64,000 nucleotides of DNA from an uncultured Actinomycetes bacterium (GTDB lineage Bacteria; Actinomycetota; Actinomycetes; Nanopelagicales; Nanopelagicaceae), in the NCBI GenBank assembly GCA_903825945.1, contig CAIKCJ010000015.1:1-64000 (forward strand), given 5' to 3'. Of this stretch, positions 26,958 through 35,002 are shown piece by piece. The notes under the pieces are model-generated. The model was not told the origin of the DNA, ran no database searches, and was given only the letters and a program-made list of their open reading frames with translations. Each line of letters begins with the position of its first letter. Position 1 is the first letter of the stretch. The position numbers were made by a program, and so were the translations under genes.

Positions 26958-28043
26958 CTATGCGTTCCTTAGGCTGTCGCGAATGCGCTGCGCAGCTTCG
27001 CCTATCTGCGCATCTGTAGCAGTGAGGGCTACTCGGATATGGCGCGAACCGGCATCTCCATAAAAATGACCAGGCGTAACAAGAATTCCTAGTGCAGCTA
27101 ATTTCTCTACTGACTGCATATCGGCTTCATCGCGAGTGCACCAGATGTAAAGGCCAGCTTCAGTATGTTCAACTCGAAAGCCCATGAGTTCTAGAGCCGG
27201 TTGCAAAATTGCTCGGCGTGCAATGTAACGCGCTGCCTGTTCGTGCACATGGAGCTCATCACCTAGCGCCACCGTCATCGCCGCTTGGATTGGTGCTGGT
27301 AGTAATTCACCAGCGTGTTTACGAATCTCGCGAATCTTATTGATGAGCACTGGATCGCCAACTATCAGTCCCGCTCTATAGCCAGCTAAGTTCGAGCGCT
27401 TTGAGAGTGAGTGAACTGCGATAAGGCCAGTGTTATTTCCGGCAGCTACCTCAAGAATTGAGAGTGGCAATTTCCCATCTGGGTTCGCAGGAAAATTGAT
27501 GTAACACTCATCGCTCGCTACCACAGCGCCAGTGCGGCGCGAATAATCGATGATGCTTTGTAGCTCTTGCCTGGATGCAATTCTTCCCGTGGGATTAGAT
27601 GGCGAATTGACCCAGACCAAGTCTGCGTTCTCCCACTGAGTTGGATCAAAATCCACAGCAGTTGCTTGGGCGCGTGCAATGAGTGCACCAACTAAGTAAG
27701 TGGGATAAGCAACTTCCGGATAAAGCACGTTCTTGGCTTCAAGAAACGTGGGAAGCAGGGCGATTAATTCTTTAGAGCCAATGGTGGGAAGAACATCGAA
27801 ATCTCCCTGAGCTCCGAGCACGCGGCTAGCCCAGAGACGCATAGCGCTACGCAGTTCAGGTGAACCAATTGTCAGCGGGTAGCCAGGGGTATTTGAATTC
27901 GCTTGAAGAGCCGATTGAATAAAAGATGGAACAGCATCAACCGGCGTACCAACAGAAAGGTCTATTCCACCTTGGGGATGAGACTTTGCGATCGCACCTA
28001 ACGGGGCGAGTGTGTCCCATGGAAAATCTGGGAGTTTAATAAT
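26958..28043 (-). CDS. dapC: N-succinyldiaminopimelate aminotransferase DapC, non-canonical start
   Basis: Fold-type I PLP aminotransferase; PLP lysine in HSLSKRSNLAGYR (about K215 of 361). The frame is open upstream of the first ATG (27842) for 67 more codons that are clearly homologous: KLPDFPWDTLAPLG and DLSVGTPVD. In these codons and back to the in-frame TAG at 28050-28052 there is no ATG, GTG or TTG. The best start is one of two consecutive ATT codons (28043-28041 or 28040-28038), the first sharing one base with the fdxA stop. It acts in lysine and meso-diaminopimelate synthesis; dapD is at 40683. Confidence 0.85.
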   Translation of the reverse strand: MIKLPDFPWDTLAPLGAIAKSHPQGGIDLSVGTPVDAVPSFIQSALQANSNTPGYPLTIGSPELRSAMRLWASRVLGAQGDFDVLPTIGSKELIALLPTFLEAKNVLYPEVAYPTYLVGALIARAQATAVDFDPTQWENADLVWVNSPSNPTGRIASRQELQSIIDYSRRTGAVVASDECYINFPANPDGKLPLSILEVAAGNNTGLIAVHSLSKRSNLAGYRAGLIVGDPVLINKIREIRKHAGELLPAPIQAAMTVALGDELHVHEQAARYIARRAILQPALELMGFRVEHTEAGLYIWCTRDEADMQSVEKLAALGILVTPGHFYGDAGSRHIRVALTATDAQIGEAAQRIRDSLRNA

Positions 28044-28366
28044 TACTCGCTAGATTTGGCAGGCATGGCAGCTACAGCAGGGGCATCGCTACTCAGCGCG
28101 CCAACCTTGCTTGCTCCTCCTGGAGAGCCAATCTCAACGAAGAAGCTGGAATTGTTCTCCGCGTATTGCTTCCATGGACCTGGGATGTCATCTTCGTAAT
28201 AAATAGCTTCGACCGGGCAGACAGGCTCGCAAGCACCGCAGTCAACGCACTCATCAGGCTGGATATAGAGCATGCGTCCGCCTTCGTAGATGCAATCTAC
28301 TGGGCACTCTTCAATGCAAGACTTGTCCTTAACATCGACACAGGGTTCGGCAATTACGTAGGTCAT
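28043..28366 (-). CDS. fdxA: Seven-iron ferredoxin FdxA/FdxC type
   Basis: 107 residues from ATG 28366, preceded by GAGAGGGATG; a longer frame adds 20 residues without homology. Cluster cysteines are C9, C17, C21, C25, C40, C43, C46 and C50, giving one [3Fe-4S] and one [4Fe-4S] cluster in family members. The tail after residue 70 is Ala/Ser-rich. It is an electron carrier, next to dapC as in M. tuberculosis (fdxC-dapC, from memory). Its TAA overlaps the proposed dapC ATT start. Confidence 0.95.
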   Translation of the reverse strand: MTYVIAEPCVDVKDKSCIEECPVDCIYEGGRMLYIQPDECVDCGACEPVCPVEAIYYEDDIPGPWKQYAENNSSFFVEIGSPGGASKVGALSSDAPAVAAMPAKSSE

Positions 28367-28417
28367 GTCATCCCTCTCGCGTTTACGAATAGCGGCTAGG
28401 GGTAGACAATACTCGAT

Positions 28418-28696
28418 GTGAGCCAAAATTCGAGCGTAGAACCGCCTGTTGCCCCGGTAACCGCCGCAACCACCCCCAACCTAAAGGGTTCCCTCTCGCC
28501 AACCTCCAGCTATCAGTCGCCACCTTCTCAGAGCGAGATCGGGCTACGTGTGAGCATTCGCCTATTCGATGATGAAGGCGGCTTTAGAGATTTGCTTGGA
28601 CGGTTGGAGACGCCAACGCACGTGCGAAAAAAAGATGGCACTCTTCGAGAGTTTGATCCTTTAAAAATTTTCCTCTGGAAAGTAGTTCCTAAGTAA
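28418..28696 (+). CDS. Small conserved-looking protein, GNAT N-terminal-domain-like
   Basis: 92 residues from GTG 28418, divergent from fdxA. Residues 1-40 are Pro/Ser/Thr-rich; residues 41-92 look like a small beta-barrel ([19 protein letters not shown], then [22 protein letters not shown]). This resembles the N-terminal domain carried by actinobacterial GNAT acetyltransferases encoded beside fdxA, here without the acetyltransferase. It may be a stand-alone version or a decayed remnant. The homology is from pattern memory, so the call is tentative. Confidence 0.55.
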   Translation: MSQNSSVEPPVAPVTAATTPNLKGSLSPTSSYQSPPSQSEIGLRVSIRLFDDEGGFRDLLGRLETPTHVRKKDGTLREFDPLKIFLWKVVPK

Positions 28697-28732
28697 TCTC
28701 GCCGTCACCTCAAAAAATGAGGAGCCGGCTGC

Positions 28733-29665
28733 CTAGGTGAGTGGGGCGTGTGGGGCGAGATCGATGCCGTCGAAGAGATCGCTCTCCCAGTTAGGGCCTT
28801 TGGCTGCGTGCCGCGCTGGCGAGCCTTGATCAAGACCTTTAACGCAGATGTAATGCTCGATGCCGCTCACGCGAATACCCACCTCTTTACTAAATTCAAA
28901 GAGGTCACCATTGAGAATCAATTGGGTTTTATGTTCGCGCAGCGCTGCTAGCTTCTGAGGTAGATAGGCGTTGCCATCGACGGCCGTTGTAATCACTGAA
29001 TCAGGTTTTACAAATGGAAGCGTGATCCACTTCGAGGGAACGTACTTAAATACCTTGAGCGCAATATTGCGAATAACTTTCTTACTGACTAACGCCTTTT
29101 TGATTGCTGATCGCGGAATTGCGTTCCAGTAAATTTTGGAAACCTCCCAAGGTGCACCCGCTGCAAAAGAAGGGTCAGCTGCTAACTCTGCAGCTCGCAT
29201 TGCAGTGAGGTGGGCTTTAATGTGATCGGGGTGGCCATATCCACCGTTTTCATCATATGTAATAAGGACGTGAGGCTTCCTGTCACGAATAATCTCTACA
29301 AGTTCTGCCGCAACGGCGTCGAGATCTGCCTGCCAAAAACAATCCGGACGATTATTTGGCTCAGTTCCAATCATTCCGCTGTCGCGGTATTTATGGGCAG
29401 GGGCTCCTAAAAATACATGATCGGTTACACCAAGGTGCAGCATTGCACGCGATAGTTCACCGACTCGATATTCGCCAAGTTCGTCATCTTCGCTTGCAGC
29501 TAAGTGAGCGAGTGCAGGTACGAGTACTTCGCCCTCTTCTCCGCGTGTACATGTCACTAACGTAACCGCCGCTCCTGCAGCAAGATACGCAGCCATGGTG
29601 GCGCCATTGCCGATAGTTTCATCATCTGGATGCGCATGAACGAGCAGAATACGTTTGTTGGGCAT
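28733..29665 (-). CDS. mshB: Mycothiol biosynthesis deacetylase MshB
   Basis: 310 residues if started at ATG 29665, which aligns MPNKRILLVHAHPDDE with the family N-terminus; ATGs at 29686 and 29704 are alternatives. LmbE-type zinc hydrolase: metal motif HPDDE and GGYGHPDHIKAH downstream. It deacetylates GlcNAc-inositol in the mycothiol pathway (an Mca-type conjugate amidase is the closest alternative). A TetR regulator starts divergently 58 nt away. A weak CCTCA/TGAGG hairpin lies between it and the convergent small gene. Confidence 0.85.
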   Translation of the reverse strand: MPNKRILLVHAHPDDETIGNGATMAAYLAAGAAVTLVTCTRGEEGEVLVPALAHLAASEDDELGEYRVGELSRAMLHLGVTDHVFLGAPAHKYRDSGMIGTEPNNRPDCFWQADLDAVAAELVEIIRDRKPHVLITYDENGGYGHPDHIKAHLTAMRAAELAADPSFAAGAPWEVSKIYWNAIPRSAIKKALVSKKVIRNIALKVFKYVPSKWITLPFVKPDSVITTAVDGNAYLPQKLAALREHKTQLILNGDLFEFSKEVGIRVSGIEHYICVKGLDQGSPARHAAKGPNWESDLFDGIDLAPHAPLT

Positions 29666-29722
29666 CTGAGTATGAGCGCTATCCATGCCCCAAGTATCTA
29701 ACATGGGATACGATCTGCGCTA

Positions 29723-30328
29723 ATGAATGATGAAAAGGTTCGCCTGCCACGAGATGAACGCCGCGCAACTCTACTTGCGGCCGCCCTTGAGGTCTTTACA
29801 GCCGCGGGTTACCACTCTGCAGCTATGGATGAGATTGCCGATCATGCGAATGTAAGTAAGCCCGTCCTTTACCAACATTTTCCATCCAAATTAGATCTCT
29901 ACTTAGCCGTTCTTGATATCCATTGCCAGAGCTTGGTCGAGGCAATCGAAGGCGCCGTCGCATCGACAAAAGATAATGCTGGCCGAGTCCTAGCTACCGT
30001 TAACGCGTACTTTGATTTCATAAATCGCGAGGGCGAGGCATTTCGCCTCCTCTTCGAGAGCGACATGGTTGTGGAGCCGCAAGTTCGTGAGCGCCTAAAT
30101 AAGATGTCATACGACTGCGCACATGCCTTCACATCCGCCATTACTGCAGATACAGGAATGCCGGCTGAAGAAGCAATGCTTCTGGCCGTGGGTTTGATAG
30201 GTATTGCCCAGACAAGCGCACGGCACTGGTTGGCACGGGATGGAAAAATCGATCGAGATGTTGCCGTACGGCTCGTAGCAAGCCTGCAGTGGCGAGGAAT
30301 TTCAGGTTTCCCTCGCGCGCGTAACTGA
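29723..30328 (+). CDS. TetR-family transcriptional regulator
   Basis: 201 residues. N-terminal three-helix DNA-binding domain (about 10-55) with the recognition pattern MDEIADHANVSKPVLYQHFPSKLDLY. The C-terminal ligand domain is helical and includes FDFINREGEAFRLLFESD. The pairing with a DUF3107 gene 13 nt downstream corresponds to Rv3208-Rv3208A as I recall. It starts close to the divergent mshB, so it may regulate itself and mshB (inference). Confidence 0.9.
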   Translation: MNDEKVRLPRDERRATLLAAALEVFTAAGYHSAAMDEIADHANVSKPVLYQHFPSKLDLYLAVLDIHCQSLVEAIEGAVASTKDNAGRVLATVNAYFDFINREGEAFRLLFESDMVVEPQVRERLNKMSYDCAHAFTSAITADTGMPAEEAMLLAVGLIGIAQTSARHWLARDGKIDRDVAVRLVASLQWRGISGFPRARN

Positions 30329-30341
30329 TTAAACTTAAGCC

Positions 30342-30596
30342 ATGGCAACTAAAAAGAATTCAGAGACCGCTACTCAAGTTCGCATCGGAATTAGCGAATC
30401 TAATCAAGAACTCAACTTCGAGACCGAGAGCACTCGCGAAGAGGTTGCAAACCTTGCAACGAAAGCCTTTGAAAGTAATTCATCACTCATTTTGACTGAT
30501 TCAAAGGATCGCACCGTTATTGTTCCAGTAGCGAAAATCTCATTTATCGAGCTTGGCGCTACCCCTGACCGCAAAGTCGGCTTTACTTCTTTGTAG
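30342..30596 (+). CDS. DUF3107 small protein
   Basis: 84 residues. After a polar 11-residue start, VRIGISESNQELNFETEST and the ending IELGATPDRKVGFTSL match the actinobacterial DUF3107 family (TB9.4-like). The predicted fold is a short alpha/beta domain with no catalytic signature. It lies just downstream of the TetR gene and its last 14 nt overlap the convergent PHP gene. Function unknown. Confidence 0.88.
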   Translation: MATKKNSETATQVRIGISESNQELNFETESTREEVANLATKAFESNSSLILTDSKDRTVIVPVAKISFIELGATPDRKVGFTSL

Positions 30597-31437
30597 CGGT
30601 TACTACTCGCCGTTCGTTTGCGCGTAGCTCCAATTTTTCAAACTCTGCCGGTTCTGTCACATTCTCACCTAATTGATTGAGTTTGCCATTTCCGTGGTAA
30701 TCGCTGGAACCAGTCACGACTAGATCTAACTCGCTAGCAATTGCTAGTAGCAGGTCGCGATTAGTTGCTGAATGATCGCGATGAAAGACCTCAATCCCAT
30801 CCAGTCCCGCTGCTACGTACTCCGCAAAAATATCGGGCGACACAACACGACTCCGAAGCGATGACATCGGATGGGCCATGACCGCAACTCCCCCGGCCGC
30901 CTTAATCTTTGCGATTGCCTCTATCGGTGTTGGTGAGTAATGCGAGACGTAAAAAGGTGAATCGTTGTGAAGTATCTCGGCGAATACCTGGTCGCGTGAT
31001 TTCATATATCCCTTAGTGACCAGAGCGTCGGCTAAGTGCGGGCGCCCCAACGTTGCACCCTCTGAAAGTTCAGCCAAAACGTCATCGAGAGTAATCTCGT
31101 ATTGTGCGGCATTGAGTTTTTCAATGATCTTACTCATGCGGGTGAAGCGATTCTCACGTGTATTTGCCATCATCTCCATAAGCTCTGGATTGGCGCGGTC
31201 GAACAGTAGCCCCAGCATGTGCACACTGATTCCATCGTGGGTCTGGCAGGAAATTTCAGACCCCAGAACTAATTGCAGCCCCGGGCGTAGATGAGCAACT
31301 GCTTCATCCCACCCTGCAACAGTGTCGTGATCAGTGAGCGCAAGTGTTTTGATGCCATGGGCCATCGCTTTGTTTAGAAGCGTTGTGGGTGATTCCGTTC
31401 CATCGCTGAAGTTGCTGTGGGTGTGAAGATCGATCAT
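30583..31437 (-). CDS. PHP-domain phosphoesterase (RNase AM / YciV-like)
   Basis: 284 residues. Starts MIDLHTHSNFSDG, the first metal-binding motif of PHP proteins; ALTDHDTVAGW supplies the second and VMAHP and GSSDYHG the later ligands. Homologues hydrolyse 3',5'-bisphosphonucleotides or act as 5'-3' exonucleases on short RNA. The gene starts 4 nt from the stop of the EamA transporter gene, so they are probably co-transcribed. Confidence 0.88.
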   Translation of the reverse strand: MIDLHTHSNFSDGTESPTTLLNKAMAHGIKTLALTDHDTVAGWDEAVAHLRPGLQLVLGSEISCQTHDGISVHMLGLLFDRANPELMEMMANTRENRFTRMSKIIEKLNAAQYEITLDDVLAELSEGATLGRPHLADALVTKGYMKSRDQVFAEILHNDSPFYVSHYSPTPIEAIAKIKAAGGVAVMAHPMSSLRSRVVSPDIFAEYVAAGLDGIEVFHRDHSATNRDLLLAIASELDLVVTGSSDYHGNGKLNQLGENVTEPAEFEKLELRANERRVVTATKK

Positions 31438-31441
31438 GGCT

Positions 31442-32356
31442 CTATCCTTCTACGACAAGGGGGGTGCTGTCGGAAACATTGTTGCGCAAGACAAAAATTG
31501 CGCAGCCAATGAGGAGACCGATAATTCCGGGAATAGTCCCCCTCGATGGATGTTGACCAAGCCAGAACCAGGCAATAATCGCTGCCACAGGTACTTCAAA
31601 AAATACGATGAGCGAGACCATGACGGGTGAAACACGTTTAAGAGTCATATTAAAGAGCGTATGTCCAAAAAATTGAGCCCCCACAAATAAGCCAATTGCA
31701 AGCAACCACTGTTGGTGAACAAAATGAAATAGATCAAATCCGCCAATGAGAGCCACAACGAAGGCAACCACAGAACAACTTCCGAAGCAGAAAGTTAGAT
31801 ATGTAGAAGTTGAAACATGCTTTTGCACTCCGGAACCTGCGATTACATAACCGGCAGCTAGCGCTCCCCCAACAATTGCATAGAGATCGCCGACAAATGC
31901 ACGAGTAGAAATATGCAGATCAATTCCGGTAATTAGCAGTAACGAAAGAAAGGCGATGTAAATACCAGCCATTGATTGGCGTGAGATCTTTGCACCTCGA
32001 TACTTCATATAGAGCGCAGCAAAAATAGGTTGGAGCGAAGTCAGAGCCGTTCCAGTAGCAACTGATGTGTAACGCATGGCTGCGAAAAACGCCAAGAAGT
32101 GTCCGGCCAATACGACCCCTGCGAGAACAGAGAGCTGTATTGCGCGCTTTCCTGCTGCCGTGCGCCATTCAGCTTTTTTTAGGGCAAACGGTGCCATAGA
32201 CAGGGCACCGAGAAAGTTGCGCCAAAAGATGAGGGATGAGATGGGCATTGTGCTCTTAGCAATGAAGGGGCCCGAGGAGCCAATACCTAGAATGCCTAGT
32301 AAAAGTAGCGGGATATCTCGACCTTGCGGGAGTGTGGTGTGCGCCTGATCATCCAT
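31442..32356 (-). CDS. EamA-family drug/metabolite transporter
   Basis: 304 residues with ten hydrophobic helices in two repeats, the EamA (DMT) arrangement. Each half has the typical end-of-helix pattern (SLQPIFAALYMKY in the first, VIFFEVPVAAIIAWFWLG in the second). It is an inner-membrane exporter or permease of small metabolites; the substrate cannot be deduced. It lies 11 nt downstream of the NRAMP-like gene. Confidence 0.88.
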   Translation of the reverse strand: MDDQAHTTLPQGRDIPLLLLGILGIGSSGPFIAKSTMPISSLIFWRNFLGALSMAPFALKKAEWRTAAGKRAIQLSVLAGVVLAGHFLAFFAAMRYTSVATGTALTSLQPIFAALYMKYRGAKISRQSMAGIYIAFLSLLLITGIDLHISTRAFVGDLYAIVGGALAAGYVIAGSGVQKHVSTSTYLTFCFGSCSVVAFVVALIGGFDLFHFVHQQWLLAIGLFVGAQFFGHTLFNMTLKRVSPVMVSLIVFFEVPVAAIIAWFWLGQHPSRGTIPGIIGLLIGCAIFVLRNNVSDSTPLVVEG

Positions 32357-32367
32357 AAAAGCAGAAT

Positions 32368-33609
32368 CTACAGGTTGAACATGAACCAGAACTGCGCAAG
32401 CACGCAGACTGCAACCAGGGCAATGATCGATCCATAGAGAGTTCGAGCACCCCGTTTAGCAACAAACTCACCCATCAACTTTTTATCTCGTGCAATGCCA
32501 TACATGTAGGCCAAAAGCGGCAAGAGCAAGATCGCATTTAAGACTTGAGACGAGATCAAAATCCAAATCAGCGAGACGCCTGGAATCATGATGAGCGCGC
32601 CAGCGACTAGGGTGATTGAGGCAAAGGTAATGTAGAAGAGCGGCGCTTCGTCGAATTTATCATCGAGCGCTGCCGGTGATCCCGTGAGATCGCTAACGGA
32701 GTAGGCAGTAGAAAGCGGCAAGATTGAAGCGGCAAGCAGGGCGGCGCCAATAATTCCAACAGCAAATATATCCTTAGCAAGAGTTCCAGCCAGCGGCTTA
32801 AGCGCTTTAGCGGCTTGGGATGCATCTGTAATGTTGAAGACATGCTGAGCATGCAAAGTCGCTGCACACGTCACAATTACAAAAAAACCAATAACGCCCG
32901 TTAGCAATGAGCCAACCCAGACATCTGCGCGCAACAGCTTGAGATCCGCGCGTGTCAGGCGCTTATCAACTGCGTAGGACTGAATAAACGCCAAGCCCCA
33001 CGGTGCCAGCGTAGTTCCCAAAGTCGCGGTAGCGATATTGATTGCAGAAGCGTTGAAAGGCATTGATGGTGTGACCATCCCCTTAAAGGCGCTCCCCCAA
33101 TGAGGGTGGGACATAAAGCCTGCAATCACGTAAGAAATAAAAACGGCAGAGAGCAAAAAGAAAATTCGTTCGGCTTTCTTAAATGTTCCGCGCAATACCA
33201 GCACCGAGATGAAAACTGCAGTGAGTGGAACAGTTACATAACGGGAAATTCCAAAGAGCTGGCCCGCAGCTGCAACTCCCGCAAACTCGGCCGTCATTGT
33301 TCCCACGTTGGCGAAGATAAGCGCAACAGCGCTAAATGAACCTGCGCGTGCACCATATTTTTGTCGAACTAAACCAATGAGGCCCTGGCGGGTTACTACG
33401 CCGATTCGCGCTCCAAGGTCCTGGAAGATAATCAAAGCAACGGTGGAGATGACAAGAGTCCAAAGCAATCGATATCCGAACTGTGCACCAAGTTGGGAGT
33501 AGGTGGTGATGCCGGCTGGATCATCGTCAGATAGTCCAGCGATAACACCTGGGCCCATCACGGCGAGGAATGCTGCAAGGCGCACTTTGCGCGATGTAGG
33601 GATATTCAT
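32368..33609 (-). CDS. NRAMP-fold divalent metal transporter, DDDPAG type
   Basis: 413 residues, about 11 membrane helices. Helix 1 reads AGLSDDDPAGITTYSQLG (24-41) where MntH has DPGN, and helix 6 reads GTTLAPWGLAFIQ (198-210) where MntH has MPHN. The methionine that favours transition metals is missing, so Mg2+ or another substrate is plausible, as for the NRAMP-related Mg2+ transporters (NRMT). Its ATG overlaps the stop of the MgtE_N/CBS gene by 4 nt, suggesting that the two proteins work together. Confidence 0.85.
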   Translation of the reverse strand: MNIPTSRKVRLAAFLAVMGPGVIAGLSDDDPAGITTYSQLGAQFGYRLLWTLVISTVALIIFQDLGARIGVVTRQGLIGLVRQKYGARAGSFSAVALIFANVGTMTAEFAGVAAAGQLFGISRYVTVPLTAVFISVLVLRGTFKKAERIFFLLSAVFISYVIAGFMSHPHWGSAFKGMVTPSMPFNASAINIATATLGTTLAPWGLAFIQSYAVDKRLTRADLKLLRADVWVGSLLTGVIGFFVIVTCAATLHAQHVFNITDASQAAKALKPLAGTLAKDIFAVGIIGAALLAASILPLSTAYSVSDLTGSPAALDDKFDEAPLFYITFASITLVAGALIMIPGVSLIWILISSQVLNAILLLPLLAYMYGIARDKKLMGEFVAKRGARTLYGSIIALVAVCVLAQFWFMFNL

Positions 33610-34943
33610 GAACGGCTACCTCCACCTTGTGAGAAGAGGTGAGAACTCTTGGTGGAAAGTGCATCTACTAAGTCATCGGCAAGGATTCTGCCAATCGGCT
33701 TCTGCTTTTCATCGACCACGATAATTGAAGAGCCGCGGTTATTGGAGAATTCTTCGACTACCGCATCAATTGGCGTATCTGCCAAGACAGCTGTTGGGAA
33801 AGGCGCTCTAATCAGTAGCTCCAGGGCATCTTCAGGCTGAGCTGCAATAAGCTCAACTGTCTGAATGTGATCCAGAAGTTTTCCGCGTGAATCAACAACA
33901 ACAACGCCATCAGAAGATTCGCGTTCGCGGTTCTCCACTAAGAGCTTAAGTGCAGTTGCAACAGTGTCGGATTCTTTAACCACCAGAAGGTGGGTTGTCA
34001 TTATTCCGCCTGCAAGCTCTTCGTCAAATGAGACCAGCTGACGCAGAGGCTTTGCGACATTTGCTTGCATCACATCGAGAATGCTTTCGCGGTGTTCATC
34101 GGTGAGATCACGAAGCACTTCAGCAGCCTCATCGGGCTCCATGCGCGAGATTAGCTCGGCGGCACGTTCAGATGAGAGTCCTCTGAGCAAGCCCTCGAGT
34201 TCGTCATCTTCCATCTCTTCCAGCGCATCTGCAGCAAGATCCGGATCAAGCATTTCAATGAGTGCACCCTGCTCGCGACCGGCCAGATCCTCGATCAAGT
34301 CCGCAAGATCGGCTGGGCGCAGCTGGCTCAACGCAGAGCGTGTGCTGGCGGTGCGTACAACTCCTGTCGTATCAGTCAGTGATGCAACCGCAGCCCAGTC
34401 GATGATGTGTTCTGGAGTTGGGCGGCGCGAGAGCGATCCAGGAAATAGTCTGCGCAAGAAAGACATGAATGAGATATCTACGCCGATGACGCGAATCTCT
34501 TTATCAAATGGAGCAAGATATAAATCTGAAGTTCGCACGACACGCAAGCCGTCAACATCAACTATCTGGTGATCCAAGACATCGGCATCGAGCAATGACT
34601 CGCCTTCGCGACGTTGGTAATTTTCCAAATTAATCTTGGTTGAGGAGAGCACAATCTCATTAGGAGTGAGCTTGTCAATGCGCGCACCATTAATAAAAGA
34701 TTTGTGATTCGCGACTTTGACAATCAATCCGGATACAGGCGGATAGGTTTCTTCGCCGTGGCGTACAACGATGTCAACGAGGCGACCAATTTCACGGCCG
34801 TCCGGGTCGCGCACTGGGCGACCAATGAGTCCAGCAACTGAAACGAGTGACTCGCGAATGCTCTTGCGGCCAATCACGCGATCTCGACGACCCACTAGCC
34901 GCTTGGCGACTGTGTTGATCTGCGAGACAGGGGTGGCTTTCAC
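33606..34943 (-). CDS. PRC-barrel / MgtE N-domain / CBS protein without membrane domain
   Basis: 445 residues, soluble. PRC-barrel-like halves lie at about 33-80 (GRPVRDPDGREIGRLVD) and 115-160, an MgtE_N superhelix at about 205-305 (LADLIEDLAGREQGALIEML) and two CBS motifs at about 310-435. In MgtE channels the N and CBS domains sense cytosolic Mg2+ and gate the pore; here the pore domain is absent. Similar to Rv1232c as I recall. The ATGA overlap with the NRAMP-like gene suggests regulation of that carrier (inference). Confidence 0.88.
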   Translation of the reverse strand: MKATPVSQINTVAKRLVGRRDRVIGRKSIRESLVSVAGLIGRPVRDPDGREIGRLVDIVVRHGEETYPPVSGLIVKVANHKSFINGARIDKLTPNEIVLSSTKINLENYQRREGESLLDADVLDHQIVDVDGLRVVRTSDLYLAPFDKEIRVIGVDISFMSFLRRLFPGSLSRRPTPEHIIDWAAVASLTDTTGVVRTASTRSALSQLRPADLADLIEDLAGREQGALIEMLDPDLAADALEEMEDDELEGLLRGLSSERAAELISRMEPDEAAEVLRDLTDEHRESILDVMQANVAKPLRQLVSFDEELAGGIMTTHLLVVKESDTVATALKLLVENRERESSDGVVVVDSRGKLLDHIQTVELIAAQPEDALELLIRAPFPTAVLADTPIDAVVEEFSNNRGSSIIVVDEKQKPIGRILADDLVDALSTKSSHLFSQGGGSRS

Positions 34944-35002
34944 CTTCTTAGTCTAAGGGAGTACCCGCTATTTAGGACCCCTTCAGACTCTTCACCACGA
35001 AC

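Noticed and set aside
28697-28732. Rho-independent terminator between the small gene and mshB
   Set aside because: The CCTCA/TGAGG hairpin is short, has mismatches further out and lacks a T tract.
34081-34572. 163-residue plus-strand frame, Ser-rich
   Set aside because: It lies fully antisense to the MgtE_N/CBS gene and its Ser/Arg bias is what the complement of that gene's Glu/Asp/Leu-rich codons produces.
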